From the IMG/VR virus record IMGVR_UViG_3300017697_000050, positions 1-33,030 of that record: 33,030 nucleotides of DNA; one strand, given 5' to 3'. The position numbers and the translations under genes are program-made. The DNA comes from a virus. The notes under the pieces are model-generated. The model searched no databases and had not been told where the DNA came from. It saw only the letters and a program-made list of their open reading frames with translations. Each line of letters starts with the position of its first letter. The first letter of the stretch is position 1. Below are positions 7,266 through 15,544 of this stretch, one piece after another.

Positions 7266-8106
7266 TAAAAAATATACGGCCAGTCAATGGGCAAACATAT
7301 ATGGCGGCCACGATATTGATGATAACAATGATATGAGTTTGCAATTAGTACACGAACTAACTGAAAGTCGATTGTTTAGAAATAAAAAGATGGCAAGTGA
7401 GGTCAATTTAGATGATGCTGCAGAAGTTTCATTCATGTATTTAATGTTATTAAATATTTTTAATAAAGATTATGATTATGCGCCATTAGCAAGTGAATAT
7501 GCGAAGCGTACAGCATCGTTTAGAAATTTTGATACATTCAGAACAAGTGGAACGGATTTATATATTTCTTTAAATCGGTTAATAGGCAAAGATCAAGATA
7601 ATAGTAATGAAAAAGATGTAATCGCTAAGAAAAGATTATCACTAAAAAAAGCAGAGTTGGTACAATATCTAACTCATATTGGCAATAATAAAACTGATTC
7701 TGGTTATGAACAAAAAATGTTACTTAGATTTCAACGACAATTAAATATTCAAGATAGCATGTTGAAGTCAATGCGTAGATTGGTTGGCGATTGGGATAAT
7801 TTGAACCAAAACCAACGTGCATTAGTGGTGACACGTAGTGTTCAGTATATGCGTTCTAAAGCAATGCGTAGTGAGTTTATGAAACCATTACTTTCCTTTC
7901 AAAAGCGTGGCAATTTTATCGTCAATGATAGAAATGACAAAAAGAAAAAGATTTGGGATAATCCTATTGTCAAAGGTGCTGCAGCAGTAGGTGGAATTTA
8001 TGCTATTATGAAAGGTGCAGAAGAATTGGGCAAACGAATGGCAAAGACAACATATGATAGACCAACAAAATCTGGTCTAACAAAATTTCAATCTAGAAGA
8101 AAGTAA
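7258..8106 (+). CDS. phage protein of unknown function
   Basis: A 282-residue, mostly helical protein preceded by GGGAG. Residues 60-215 are charged helices (for example LLRFQRQLNIQDSMLKSMRRLVGDWD). A small hydrophobic Gly/Ala-rich segment, VKGAAAVGGIYAIMKGAEELG (about 238-258), may touch a membrane. The tail is basic. As last gene of a late operon it may be a virion-internal or morphogenesis protein, but nothing specific is recognised. Confidence 0.6.
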   Translation: MSNKKYTASQWANIYGGHDIDDNNDMSLQLVHELTESRLFRNKKMASEVNLDDAAEVSFMYLMLLNIFNKDYDYAPLASEYAKRTASFRNFDTFRTSGTDLYISLNRLIGKDQDNSNEKDVIAKKRLSLKKAELVQYLTHIGNNKTDSGYEQKMLLRFQRQLNIQDSMLKSMRRLVGDWDNLNQNQRALVVTRSVQYMRSKAMRSEFMKPLLSFQKRGNFIVNDRNDKKKKIWDNPIVKGAAAVGGIYAIMKGAEELGKRMAKTTYDRPTKSGLTKFQSRRK

Positions 8107-8129
8107 TATATAACTAATCGTAAAAAAAT

Positions 8130-8137
8130 GATAAATA
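8130..8137 (+). promoter_or_regulatory. T4-type late promoter
   Basis: GATAAATA (followed by AA) lies 56 bases before ATG 8186 in the gap after the 7258-8106 gene. Confidence 0.55.
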
Positions 8138-8185
8138 AAAGTATAGAGATGATAAAGTCTCACCAAATTTTAATGGAGAAATAAA

Positions 8186-8440
8186 ATGGTAGCAAAAGTA
8201 CACGAATCATATGATGCAGGTCAATTCCTAACAGGATCACTTGTACATTTCACAATCACAAAAGTAGCAGGTTCAATCTCTGCGAAACATGTTGTTGAAA
8301 CAGTAGGCACACGTGCAACTGTTGTAATTCTAGGTGACGGCGCAGAGCGCGTTGCAGTAGAAAATAACGGCGCATGGACAGCGGCTACACTAACAGCAGC
8401 ACTGGGCGACGACTATGCAGCAGCAGATTTTGATTACTAA
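8186..8440 (+). CDS. small conserved phage protein, probably virion-related
   Basis: An 84-residue protein preceded by TGGAG and transcribed alone between a late promoter and a strong terminator. It is beta-rich and Ala/Val-rich (ATVVILGDGAERVAVENNGAWT). Single-gene late units of this kind often encode abundant small virion or decoration proteins; that is inference from layout. No family is recognised. Confidence 0.65.
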   Translation: MVAKVHESYDAGQFLTGSLVHFTITKVAGSISAKHVVETVGTRATVVILGDGAERVAVENNGAWTAATLTAALGDDYAAADFDY

Positions 8441-8466
8441 GATATGACCTCTACTTATTAGAGTAT

Positions 8467-8498
8467 AAAGACCCACCAATATTGGTGGGTCTTTTTTT
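8467..8498 (+). terminator. strong Rho-independent terminator
   Basis: A perfect 12-bp stem, AAAGACCCACCA/TGGTGGGTCTTT, closes a four-base loop (ATAT) and runs into seven T. It ends the 8186-8440 unit. Confidence 0.9.
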
Positions 8499-8503
8499 GT
8501 TTT

Positions 8504-8533
8504 ACATATAATATAAATACATATAATATAAAT
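8504..8533 (+). repeat. 15-bp tandem repeat that duplicates a late promoter
   Basis: The unit ACATATAATATAAAT occurs twice exactly (8504-8518, 8519-8533), followed by a degraded third copy. Each exact copy carries TATAAATA. Confidence 0.85.
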
Positions 8534-8534
8534 A
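8512..8534 (+). promoter_or_regulatory. two tandem T4-type late promoters
   Basis: TATAAATAC boxes at 8512 and 8527, exactly 15 bases apart, lie 38-53 bases before ATG 8565. They drive the LamG adhesin. Confidence 0.65.
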
Positions 8535-8564
8535 CATATATAATATAGTTTAGGAGAATAGCAA

Positions 8565-11500
8565 ATGGCATATGCTGTACAATTTAGGCGTGGAACCACG
8601 GCACAACATGCATCATTCACTGGGGCGGCCGGCGAAGTAACAGTGAACACAGATACAAATGAATTAGTCGTACATGATGGTACAACCGTAGGCGGTCATG
8701 TAATCGGTACTAGTAATGGCAGTGGCGGAGGTGCTAGTACATTAACTGATTTAAATATTACTGATGGCACATCAGGACAAGTACTAACTACAGATGGTGC
8801 AGGAACATTCACATTTACTACTTTATCAAGTGGAAGTAGTGGCTCTACTAATGATTTATCCACAATAATTTCTCCAGCAGCATTTGCGTATGTCAATACT
8901 ACATCAGATGGATCAGGTACAAACATAAGTTGGGCAAATTGGAATGCGTCAAGTGGAAGTATGGACTTTGCATTTACAACTTCGCAACCAGATACAAATT
9001 ATGCAGTTATTAGTGATGTAGAAGGTAGAGATGATACCAATATCATGGTTACTTCTAAAACGACTACTGGATTTCAAATCTCTATTTACGATGATAACGG
9101 TGATGTGAGAAGCCCTGATTCAACTGCCACGTTTTCTGTAATAGTATATTCGTCAGTTCCCACACTATCGGGAACTACTTCATCCACAGGATCTGCATCA
9201 TCTACTGAAATTTTTGCAGATATGGCAGCATTAATTGCAAAAACTGGAATGAGTACAGGAGATCAAGCATATATATCTTCAACTGATAAGTTATATTTGT
9301 ATACAGGAACTGGTTGGTATCTGATTGCAACAGTACAGAATGACGCGCCATCAGCAATTACAAATGTTACTTCAGCATATAATCTTGCCATCGATGGGAC
9401 ACCGACTGTGATTACTGCAGTATCTACTGACCCAGAAGGATTCCCACTTACATGGAGTTATGCAATAACATCTGGATCACTTGGGTCAACCGCTACAATA
9501 TCACAAACAGATAATGTTTTTACAATTACTCCAAGTACTAATTCAGCAGATGAAGGTATATTTACGTTAACAATTAGTGCTACTGATGGGGCAAATGGCG
9601 CAGTAAATGCAAATACATCCATATCTCTCGCCTTCGTCGTTATTAATAGTAGATATACAACATTACTTGCAACAGCAACAGAAACTTCTGATAATAGTAC
9701 TGTAACAGATTCATCTACTAATAATCATGCGATAACTGTGCGGGGCGATGTACGGGTTGGTACATCTAGTCCATATAGAAGTGGTGGATATTCAACTTAC
9801 TTTGATGGCACTGGAGGAGATTATCTAAGATCACCCACTCACGCGGATTTTGGGTTTAGCACAGATGATTTTACAATAGAATGTTGGTATTATCCAGTAT
9901 CAAGAACTCAACCTTATCCTAGAGTATGGAATTTCGGTCCATATTGGAATGACAGTATTTCTTTAGCTTTTCTAGATAGGCACGCTGACCGGCCAACTGT
10001 TTTTTCTTTATCTGCCTTTGCGTTGGGGGAAGGAATTTTAACTTCTACTACAACAGTAGAAGATAATACATGGTATCATCTAACAGTTGAAAGAAGTGGT
10101 CCTACCATAACTCTATATGTAAATGGTGTAGCCGAAGATACATATAATATAGGCACTTCTCAATTTCTTACAAGTTCATCTAGTTATGTTACTCTTGGTG
10201 GGGTAAGCGATGGCATTTCCCAAGCTATAATCGAGGCGGCAGCAAACGCATATATACGAGACTTTAGATATGTAAAAGGCACAGCAATATATGATGGAGA
10301 CTTTACACCACCCACATCGGCATTCGAATCTGATGCTAATACCAAATTATTAATTAGCAGTTCTCTTCCATATATTAAAGATAGTTCGTCTAACTCACAT
10401 GATATTACAGTAACTGGTGACGTTTCCATAATGCCATTCGCGCCATATGACTACCGTGAATATAATCCAAACGACCATGGCGGATCTGTATATTTTCCAG
10501 GTGGTGGAGCTGCTATATTTACACCAACAAATGCTAGTTTTGGTTTTGGCACAGGCGATTATACAATGGAAGGTTGGTTTAATTTTGATGATCATGGAGC
10601 CTTTTGGGGCGGTGATGGTTCAACTATATTCGCTACTTCAAATCCTCCAGGTGATGTGTCCGCACATCTTTGGGTATCGGCTAGAGCACTTAGATTCTAT
10701 AGTGCTGGGGCTGATCGTATTGTAAGTTCTCCTGTTAGTACACAAGAATGGCATCATATTGCACTCGTTAGATCAAGTGGAAATACGAAACTTTACATTG
10801 ATGGCACTCAAGAAGGTTCAACATATGCAGACAGTCTTGATTACGGAACAACTGCCCCTTTTAGTATAGCTAGTCATCATGACAATGGTCAGCAGGGCCC
10901 ATCTTCGAAGAATCTAGTTGGTTATGTGTCAGATTTTAAAGTTATAAAAGGTCAAGCGATATATACATCTAACTTTACATCACCTACCGCTCCATTATCT
11001 TCAACAGGTACAGAGATACATATTAAAGGCACAGATGCTTCTATCATAGATAAGTCACAATCAGATAGCCACTTAACGTTATTTGGAAATACTACTGGCT
11101 CAACAACTCAGGTTAAGTTTACTGATACTAAGTCAATGTATTTTGATGGAACTGGTGATTATATCACCGTAGATGATGGTTTTCATTTTGGAACAGGTGA
11201 TTTCACCTTTGAATTTTGGTTATATCCAACTGAAAATCTCACTAGTAGTGGAGCACAACAATTCATAAATGCAGAAACTAGTGGTTCAGGTGTGACATTG
11301 TCATTTGCTTGTTATCCAGATGGTTATAATGGATTAGGTTATAATGGATTAACATTTAGTTATGGACTACATGGATCATACACTGTAGGAAGATATGTCA
11401 ATAATTATTGGCCAACTCAAAATACTTGGACACACCTTGCTGTACAAAGAAGAAATGGTATAATAGAAATTTTTGTTAATGGTACTAGTCAAACATTAAC

Positions 11501-11672
11501 AACGTACGGTCAAAATTCAACATTTAGTGATGGCGCAAATCTAACAAGTAATTATACATCACGACATTTCTTTAATGGTTTAGAAGGTTATGTTCAGGAT
11601 CTCAGAATTACAAAAGGTCTAGGTAGACACACCGCAAACTTTACACCACCAACATTACCACTAAAAGGTTAA
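8565..11672 (+). CDS. large virion adhesin with three LamG/concanavalin-like domains
   Basis: A 1035-residue protein preceded by TAGGAG. Residues 1-45 (VQFRRGTTAQHASF, then GEVTVNTDTNELVVHDG) match the N-terminal attachment domain seen in phage tropism determinants. A linker repeat (TDGTSGQVLTTDGAG) and a cadherin-like Ig domain (about 258-355) follow. Then come three LamG/ConA-like domains, about 362-590, 590-813 and 815-1035. Each starts with a TxxGdv strand, then s.YFdGTGDYi, F..GTGDFTiE.W.yp, and a closing W.H.av.R...i..yvNG, and each ends in a FTPPTxPL-like segment. This is a probable tail fibre or receptor-binding protein that binds host glycans. Confidence 0.85.
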   Translation: MAYAVQFRRGTTAQHASFTGAAGEVTVNTDTNELVVHDGTTVGGHVIGTSNGSGGGASTLTDLNITDGTSGQVLTTDGAGTFTFTTLSSGSSGSTNDLSTIISPAAFAYVNTTSDGSGTNISWANWNASSGSMDFAFTTSQPDTNYAVISDVEGRDDTNIMVTSKTTTGFQISIYDDNGDVRSPDSTATFSVIVYSSVPTLSGTTSSTGSASSTEIFADMAALIAKTGMSTGDQAYISSTDKLYLYTGTGWYLIATVQNDAPSAITNVTSAYNLAIDGTPTVITAVSTDPEGFPLTWSYAITSGSLGSTATISQTDNVFTITPSTNSADEGIFTLTISATDGANGAVNANTSISLAFVVINSRYTTLLATATETSDNSTVTDSSTNNHAITVRGDVRVGTSSPYRSGGYSTYFDGTGGDYLRSPTHADFGFSTDDFTIECWYYPVSRTQPYPRVWNFGPYWNDSISLAFLDRHADRPTVFSLSAFALGEGILTSTTTVEDNTWYHLTVERSGPTITLYVNGVAEDTYNIGTSQFLTSSSSYVTLGGVSDGISQAIIEAAANAYIRDFRYVKGTAIYDGDFTPPTSAFESDANTKLLISSSLPYIKDSSSNSHDITVTGDVSIMPFAPYDYREYNPNDHGGSVYFPGGGAAIFTPTNASFGFGTGDYTMEGWFNFDDHGAFWGGDGSTIFATSNPPGDVSAHLWVSARALRFYSAGADRIVSSPVSTQEWHHIALVRSSGNTKLYIDGTQEGSTYADSLDYGTTAPFSIASHHDNGQQGPSSKNLVGYVSDFKVIKGQAIYTSNFTSPTAPLSSTGTEIHIKGTDASIIDKSQSDSHLTLFGNTTGSTTQVKFTDTKSMYFDGTGDYITVDDGFHFGTGDFTFEFWLYPTENLTSSGAQQFINAETSGSGVTLSFACYPDGYNGLGYNGLTFSYGLHGSYTVGRYVNNYWPTQNTWTHLAVQRRNGIIEIFVNGTSQTLTTYGQNSTFSDGANLTSNYTSRHFFNGLEGYVQDLRITKGLGRHTANFTPPTLPLKG
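11322..11351 (+). repeat. 15-bp in-frame tandem duplication
   Basis: GGTTATAATGGATTA is present twice in a row, giving GYNGLGYNGL in the third LamG domain. Identity is exact, so the duplication is recent. Confidence 0.85.
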
Positions 11673-11693
11673 ATTTTCACATATATGAAAATT

Positions 11694-11720
11694 AAAAAGC
11701 GTTCTTCGGGACGCTTTTTT
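11694..11720 (+). terminator. Rho-independent terminator with UUCG tetraloop
   Basis: The stem AAAAAGCGTTC/GGACGCTTTTT (one T.G pair) is closed by a C-TTCG-G tetraloop and followed by T-run and TATT. It ends the adhesin unit. Confidence 0.9.
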
Positions 11721-11765
11721 ATTGAAACAGTACTTTAACTGTAAATATTTAAGATACGATATATT

Positions 11766-11774
11766 GATAAATAC
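11766..11774 (+). promoter_or_regulatory. T4-type late promoter
   Basis: GATAAATAC, 66 bases before ATG 11832. This is farther than most others in the window. Confidence 0.6.
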
Positions 11775-11831
11775 TATTAATGCGTCTCACACAATTTGCA
11801 TAAAATTTAATAATTCAATCGGAGAAATAAT

Positions 11832-12221
11832 ATGACAAGAATACATGGCTCGGCAGGTTCAAGCGAAAATCTATCTGGCAATCTGAATTTTTATACTATC
11901 TATCTAAAAACATTAGATATTACATCAACCGGTAATATATTAGATCAGTCACAACAAAATTTTGATGATGTTTGTAATCTAATTAATCTGGTAGCCCAAC
12001 CTGTAATTATGAATAGTCCTATTCCAGTATCACTTACTGGACTAGCACCAACTCTAACTGGTAATGGTATGATTTTTAAATTTGCGGTAGAGCATGGACA
12101 CGCATTTGAACGTAGCGGTGATAATGTTGCATTACTTAAAGAAATATTCTACGGTGTAGATATTAATGGTGTACCATTAGATCCTATTACAATAGAATTT
12201 GAGATGTCTGAATTATTATAG
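11832..12221 (+). CDS. conserved phage virion-associated protein
   Basis: A 129-residue protein preceded by CGGAG. It starts MTRIHGSAGSSENLSGNL and contains LDQSQQNFDDVCNLINLVAQPVIMN and FAVEHGHAF. I recall similar proteins from marine T4-like phages in the virion region. It is beta-rich with no signal peptide or catalytic motif. It is transcribed alone from a late promoter and followed by an unusual structured 3' region. Exact role is unknown. Confidence 0.65.
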   Translation: MTRIHGSAGSSENLSGNLNFYTIYLKTLDITSTGNILDQSQQNFDDVCNLINLVAQPVIMNSPIPVSLTGLAPTLTGNGMIFKFAVEHGHAFERSGDNVALLKEIFYGVDINGVPLDPITIEFEMSELL

Positions 12222-12295
12222 TTCTACATTCTATTGAGCGCCCACTACCTAGTATGGTCTTGGAATCATTCATGTAATAGAATAGAATGTGGAGA
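12222..12295 (+). other. long inverted repeat, structured 3' UTR or small RNA candidate
   Basis: TTCTACATTCTATT (12222-12235) pairs with AATAGAATGTGGAGA (12281-12295), allowing G.U pairs, around a loop of about 45 bases. The region has no ORF. A separate terminator follows at 12322. Confidence 0.5.
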
Positions 12296-12321
12296 TACCC
12301 CATTAAGCAGTGAATGTAAAG

Positions 12322-12350
12322 AAAAAACCCAGTTTTTACTGGGTTTTTTT
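12322..12350 (+). terminator. Rho-independent terminator
   Basis: The stem AAAAAACCCAG/CTGGGTTTTTT with loop TTTTTA ends in a run of T. It closes the 11832 unit and its structured 3' region. Confidence 0.9.
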
Positions 12351-12379
12351 ATTGGTATATATTTCTTTAAGATATAAAT

Positions 12380-12388
12380 GATAAATAC
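12380..12388 (+). promoter_or_regulatory. T4-type late promoter
   Basis: GATAAATAC, 34 bases before ATG 12414. It overlaps an in-frame upstream ATG (12378), which makes that ATG an unlikely start. Confidence 0.7.
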
Positions 12389-12413
12389 ATATAACATTTG
12401 GTGGAGAAGAACA

Positions 12414-12662
12414 ATGTCTATAAATGAACCACAGTTAGCGGCACTTGAAATGCAAAGCTTAGAAACGCATGTTGCTGTTAATCATGAGAGATTCAAGAAA
12501 TTGGATGAATCAATTGGAAGATTAGAAGCATTGGTAGAACGTCAAACATTAGATACAAAGGAACAATTTGCAGAGTTAAAAAAGATAGTTGTCTGGGCAA
12601 GTTCGACATTATTTGGGACATTGCTAATTGCATTATTGACTTCTGTGTTTAAGGTGATATAA
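12414..12662 (+). CDS. XhlA/holin-like protein: coiled coil plus C-terminal membrane helix
   Basis: An 82-residue protein preceded by GGTGGAG. A long coiled coil with Leu/Ile heptads (about 8-58, LDESIGRLEALVERQTLD) leads into KKIVVW and one transmembrane helix (about 60-80, ASSTLFGTLLIALLTSV). This coil-KI..W-TM plan is that of haemolysin XhlA-type proteins, some of which act with holins in lysis. No endolysin is next to it, so a virion or other membrane role is also possible. I prefer ATG 12414 to ATG 12378 because the late promoter lies between them. It couples to the next gene by TAATG. Confidence 0.6.
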   Translation: MSINEPQLAALEMQSLETHVAVNHERFKKLDESIGRLEALVERQTLDTKEQFAELKKIVVWASSTLFGTLLIALLTSVFKVI

Positions 12663-12946
12663 TGCTTATAGAAGAAATTGTAACAACTGATGAAGAATTT
12701 TATGAGGCAAAACTGGTTTATGCTCGGAGTGGTAAAAAAGTAGTACGTAAATATCGTTGTTCATCTGGCAGATTAAAAGGCAAAACAGTTGCAAATCCAA
12801 CTGCATGCTTTAAGCCAGTGGATGTTAAAAAACGATTTACATTGGCAAAAACTAAAGCAAAAATGGGGTCACGGATGGCTAGAAAATCAAAAATGACTAA
12901 GCGAATGAATCCAGCAAGTAAACGATTAAAAATGTTAAATAGGTAG
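12662..12946 (+). CDS. small highly basic phage protein
   Basis: A 94-residue protein. An N-terminal acidic strand is followed by VVRKYRCSSGRLKGKTVANP, CFKPVDVKKRFTLAKTKAKM and a very basic tail (about 65-94: repeated RMARKSK, RMNPASKR). I recall the pattern from T4-like marine phages. The charge suggests binding to DNA or RNA, possibly inside the capsid; no catalytic motif is seen. It starts within the upstream stop. Confidence 0.65.
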   Translation: MLIEEIVTTDEEFYEAKLVYARSGKKVVRKYRCSSGRLKGKTVANPTACFKPVDVKKRFTLAKTKAKMGSRMARKSKMTKRMNPASKRLKMLNR

Positions 12947-12953
12947 AGAATCA

Positions 12954-13514
12954 ATGGGATTAAAAGATAGTATAGAAAATGTTATGTTAGCGGAGACATA
13001 TAATACGAGATTGACTGGTATTGCTGATTTAGTTGGATCGAGTGATGACGATGTTAGAGATAGAATGAAAACTCTTGATTTTGGTAAGTATGTTGAATTA
13101 ATGAGAGCATTGCGTGACAGAGATGCAACCGCCGCAAAAGAAGTTTTAGGTTTTAGCATTGATGAGGCATATTCTACCGGTTCACAAGGCACAAGAACCT
13201 CATTAACTCCTGGTGAAATGAAAGGCATGCAACAATCGCAAGCACAAGCACAAGACAATCTACCTACTCAAGATTCTAGTGCATCTGCAATGGCCAAAAA
13301 AGCACAAGCAATGCAACGCCTAGGTAAGAAGGCATTAGGTGGCATTAGTGGCCAACAGGCAGCAAAGGCACTAGATCGCGCTGAACAAGGTAAAGCATTA
13401 ACACCGGTTCAACGTTTTGCGATGGCACAGCAAGCAAAATCTGTAGACGCACTTGCGAGTAATCCAAAAACAGCAGTGCAATTTAGAAGTCTATTAAATA
13501 AACTCAATAAATAA
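12954..13514 (+). CDS. phage protein, scaffold-like composition
   Basis: A 186-residue protein preceded by TAGAGA. The N-terminal half is charged and helical (SSDDDVRDRMKTLDFGKYVELMRALRD). The rest is Ala/Gln/Lys-rich (residues 90-186, with QQSQAQAQDN and repeated AKKAQAMQRLGKKA). Low complexity and helix content fit a scaffold, core or internal virion protein, but no family is recognised. It lies in the late virion operon starting at 12414. Confidence 0.6.
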   Translation: MGLKDSIENVMLAETYNTRLTGIADLVGSSDDDVRDRMKTLDFGKYVELMRALRDRDATAAKEVLGFSIDEAYSTGSQGTRTSLTPGEMKGMQQSQAQAQDNLPTQDSSASAMAKKAQAMQRLGKKALGGISGQQAAKALDRAEQGKALTPVQRFAMAQQAKSVDALASNPKTAVQFRSLLNKLNK

Positions 13515-13526
13515 AAGGAGTTTAAA

Positions 13527-13721
13527 ATGAAGTTACAGGAAGTATTAGGTGGTATATATGTTATGATCACCGAAGAAGAAAGTGATTTATTAATCCAGTT
13601 CTTTTCTGAAAATGAATATGTTAATGAATCTCAACTAAGTGAACGCTCGTTAATTATCGCTGATAAATTAGTACATAAGGGCGTGTTATTACCAACACTA
13701 CGTGGATATAAAGTCAATTAA
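13527..13721 (+). CDS. small phage protein, possible winged-helix fold
   Basis: A 64-residue protein preceded by AAAGGAG. ITEEESDLLIQFF, then SERSLIIADKLVHKGVLLPTLRGYKVN reads like two helices followed by a beta wing, as in small winged-helix units. The fold call is tentative. It sits in the late operon between two virion-type genes. Confidence 0.6.
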   Translation: MKLQEVLGGIYVMITEEESDLLIQFFSENEYVNESQLSERSLIIADKLVHKGVLLPTLRGYKVN

Positions 13722-13732
13722 CGGAGGATAAA

Positions 13733-14359
13733 ATGACCGCACCTAGTCAACAAGATGTGAATGCAATGTCTAATTTAATGAAGGCACTTAACGGTGATAA
13801 GACTGCATTAAAAGAACAAGTAGCACATGAAAAACAAGTAATGGAGAATTCTGGACAAATTGATGTATCACACGGTGTTAAAACTGTAGATATCAAAGCA
13901 ATGGAAAACATTTTGAGTTCGTTTAATAATGCAAGTAAAAATGTTAGTAAAAAAGTTGCAACAACAATGAATGAATCCACCAAGACGCATAATGGTGTAA
14001 AAGTAGGTATGTTTTCAGTTGAAAAGACAGAAGATGGATACTATGATATTAGAGACAATCGTTCAAACGACACATTATTTGAAAATATTTGCTTGTATGA
14101 AACTGCATATGTTATTACAAAACACTTGAATTCTGGAAAGAAAATAAATTCTACAGAGTTAACAAAAATAATGGCAACTAATGCAATATTTGAGCAATTT
14201 TATTTCGATGCTATTCAGTATAAAAATACATATGCAAAAGCAAAAAAGCGCAAGGATATTAGTAAAATGAATATTGCGGAAGCAAGATTTACTAGAGCAA
14301 AATCAGAAGCAGGAAGTGCCAAACGTAGTATTAAATCTATATATGAATCGTTTAAGTAA
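13733..14359 (+). CDS. phage protein, probable virion or morphogenesis component
   Basis: A 208-residue protein preceded by GGAGG. The first 80 residues are helical and polar; the middle (GVKVGMFSVEKTEDGYYDIRD, then ENICLYETAYVITKHLNSGKKI) looks like the conserved core; the last 50 residues are basic (ARFTRAKSEAGSAKRSIKSIYESF). From memory, comparable proteins occur among structural genes of T4-like marine phages. No enzyme motif. Confidence 0.6.
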   Translation: MTAPSQQDVNAMSNLMKALNGDKTALKEQVAHEKQVMENSGQIDVSHGVKTVDIKAMENILSSFNNASKNVSKKVATTMNESTKTHNGVKVGMFSVEKTEDGYYDIRDNRSNDTLFENICLYETAYVITKHLNSGKKINSTELTKIMATNAIFEQFYFDAIQYKNTYAKAKKRKDISKMNIAEARFTRAKSEAGSAKRSIKSIYESFK

Positions 14360-14380
14360 ATTTTAAAATGAAACCAAAAA

Positions 14381-14389
14381 GATAAATAC
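14381..14389 (+). promoter_or_regulatory. T4-type late promoter
   Basis: GATAAATAC, 41 bases before ATG 14422. It would drive 14422-16353. Confidence 0.7.
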
Positions 14390-14421
14390 ATGATAAAACT
14401 TTATGTATTGGGGCAAATACC

Positions 14422-15543
14422 ATGAGAAAAACAATTTTTTACAACTCTAATCCAGTTGCGATCTCTTCAAAAATGAATGAGTATATGAAAAGCAATTTTG
14501 GGTACGAAGTAGATGGTGATCTAGAATCACTAAGAGAAGCAAAAGCACAACTAGAAGCACAAAAGCGAGAAATGACTTCAGACTACCAGAATCGTGCATA
14601 TGTCGAAAACATGCTTATGATTGAAACTATTAAATCACTACTAAAAGCACACGTTGCTGAAGGTGAATTACCCGCTGGTCTGAAAGCATATCAAGATGCA
14701 AAGAAAAAAGGCAAGACTACTAAAAAGAGTAAAGCAAAGTCAGATAAAATGCCAATGGCCGCTGGTAAAGACGGCAAGATGGGCACAAAAGATGATAAGC
14801 CAGCATTCTTAAAGAATGAATCATTTGTTGAAGGCCGCATGAGTGATATGATTATTGATGATTCAGAAACAATGTCAAAAGAAGAATTTTCTAAAAAGTA
14901 CGGCAAAGAAATGGCAAATGAGTACTACGAATCAATCAATGAAGGTAAGTATAAATCTGATGCACAACGCAAAGCAGTACATGCTGCAAAAGCAGAAAAA
15001 GCAACTGAGAGCGAAAAACCATCATATGAAACAAATGCTAAAAAATATGAAAATTCATATGCAGAGCCAAAGGAATATACAATGAAAAGAGAAAAATTAG
15101 AAGAAGGTCTACTAGCACAACTTAATACATTACTTGAAAGTGATGCTGCAGAAGCAGAAGTTATGATGGCGGCACGTGGCATGGTAGATGAATTACAAGA
15201 CATGATTGAAAAACTAGGCAAACTACAAAATGATCAACTTGGACCACTTACTGATGAAATGGTATATTCTCATGGTGCTGATCAAGCAGCATCATTTAAA
15301 GATATGGTAAATGATGCAGTAGCAGGATTGCTAGGTCAAGCACGTGCAACAAAAGATACCGTAAATGACGCAGTTCTAGTTTTGAGCGGTGAAACTCCAG
15401 CAGATGATATGTCTTCTGGTGATGTAATCGGTGATGATATGCAAGATGATTTTGAAGATGATGTCGAAGTAGATTTCGCGGCAGGAGATGAATCCGCATC
15501 TGGACCAGATGATGAACCTCTAGGTAGAGCAAAGAGATCATAA
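14422..15543 (+). CDS. phage structural or head-assembly protein
   Basis: A 373-residue protein. Helical N-terminus (1-80), a Lys/Ala/Gly-rich low-complexity middle (about 95-220), then a conserved-looking helical block EVMMAARGMVDELQDMIEK, LGKLQNDQLGPLTDEM and GLLGQARATKDTVNDAV (about 251-330), and an Asp/Glu/Ser-rich tail. I recall the helical block from T4-like cyanophage virion-region proteins. The alternating acidic and basic low-complexity parts fit a prohead core or internal protein. The ending GRAKRS is basic after a strongly acidic stretch. Confidence 0.6.
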   Translation: MRKTIFYNSNPVAISSKMNEYMKSNFGYEVDGDLESLREAKAQLEAQKREMTSDYQNRAYVENMLMIETIKSLLKAHVAEGELPAGLKAYQDAKKKGKTTKKSKAKSDKMPMAAGKDGKMGTKDDKPAFLKNESFVEGRMSDMIIDDSETMSKEEFSKKYGKEMANEYYESINEGKYKSDAQRKAVHAAKAEKATESEKPSYETNAKKYENSYAEPKEYTMKREKLEEGLLAQLNTLLESDAAEAEVMMAARGMVDELQDMIEKLGKLQNDQLGPLTDEMVYSHGADQAASFKDMVNDAVAGLLGQARATKDTVNDAVLVLSGETPADDMSSGDVIGDDMQDDFEDDVEVDFAAGDESASGPDDEPLGRAKRS

Positions 15544-15544
15544 T

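Noticed and set aside
8504-8550. Repeats considered as a CRISPR array or origin iterons
   Set aside because: Units are adjacent without spacers, only two are exact, and they coincide with late promoter boxes.
10447-10725. A plus-strand frame inside the LamG adhesin in another phase
   Set aside because: It lies wholly inside a gene with clear domain structure and shows no start signal.
12378-12413. ATG 12378 as start of the holin-like protein
   Set aside because: It overlaps the late promoter GATAAATAC, and a better Shine-Dalgarno precedes ATG 12414.
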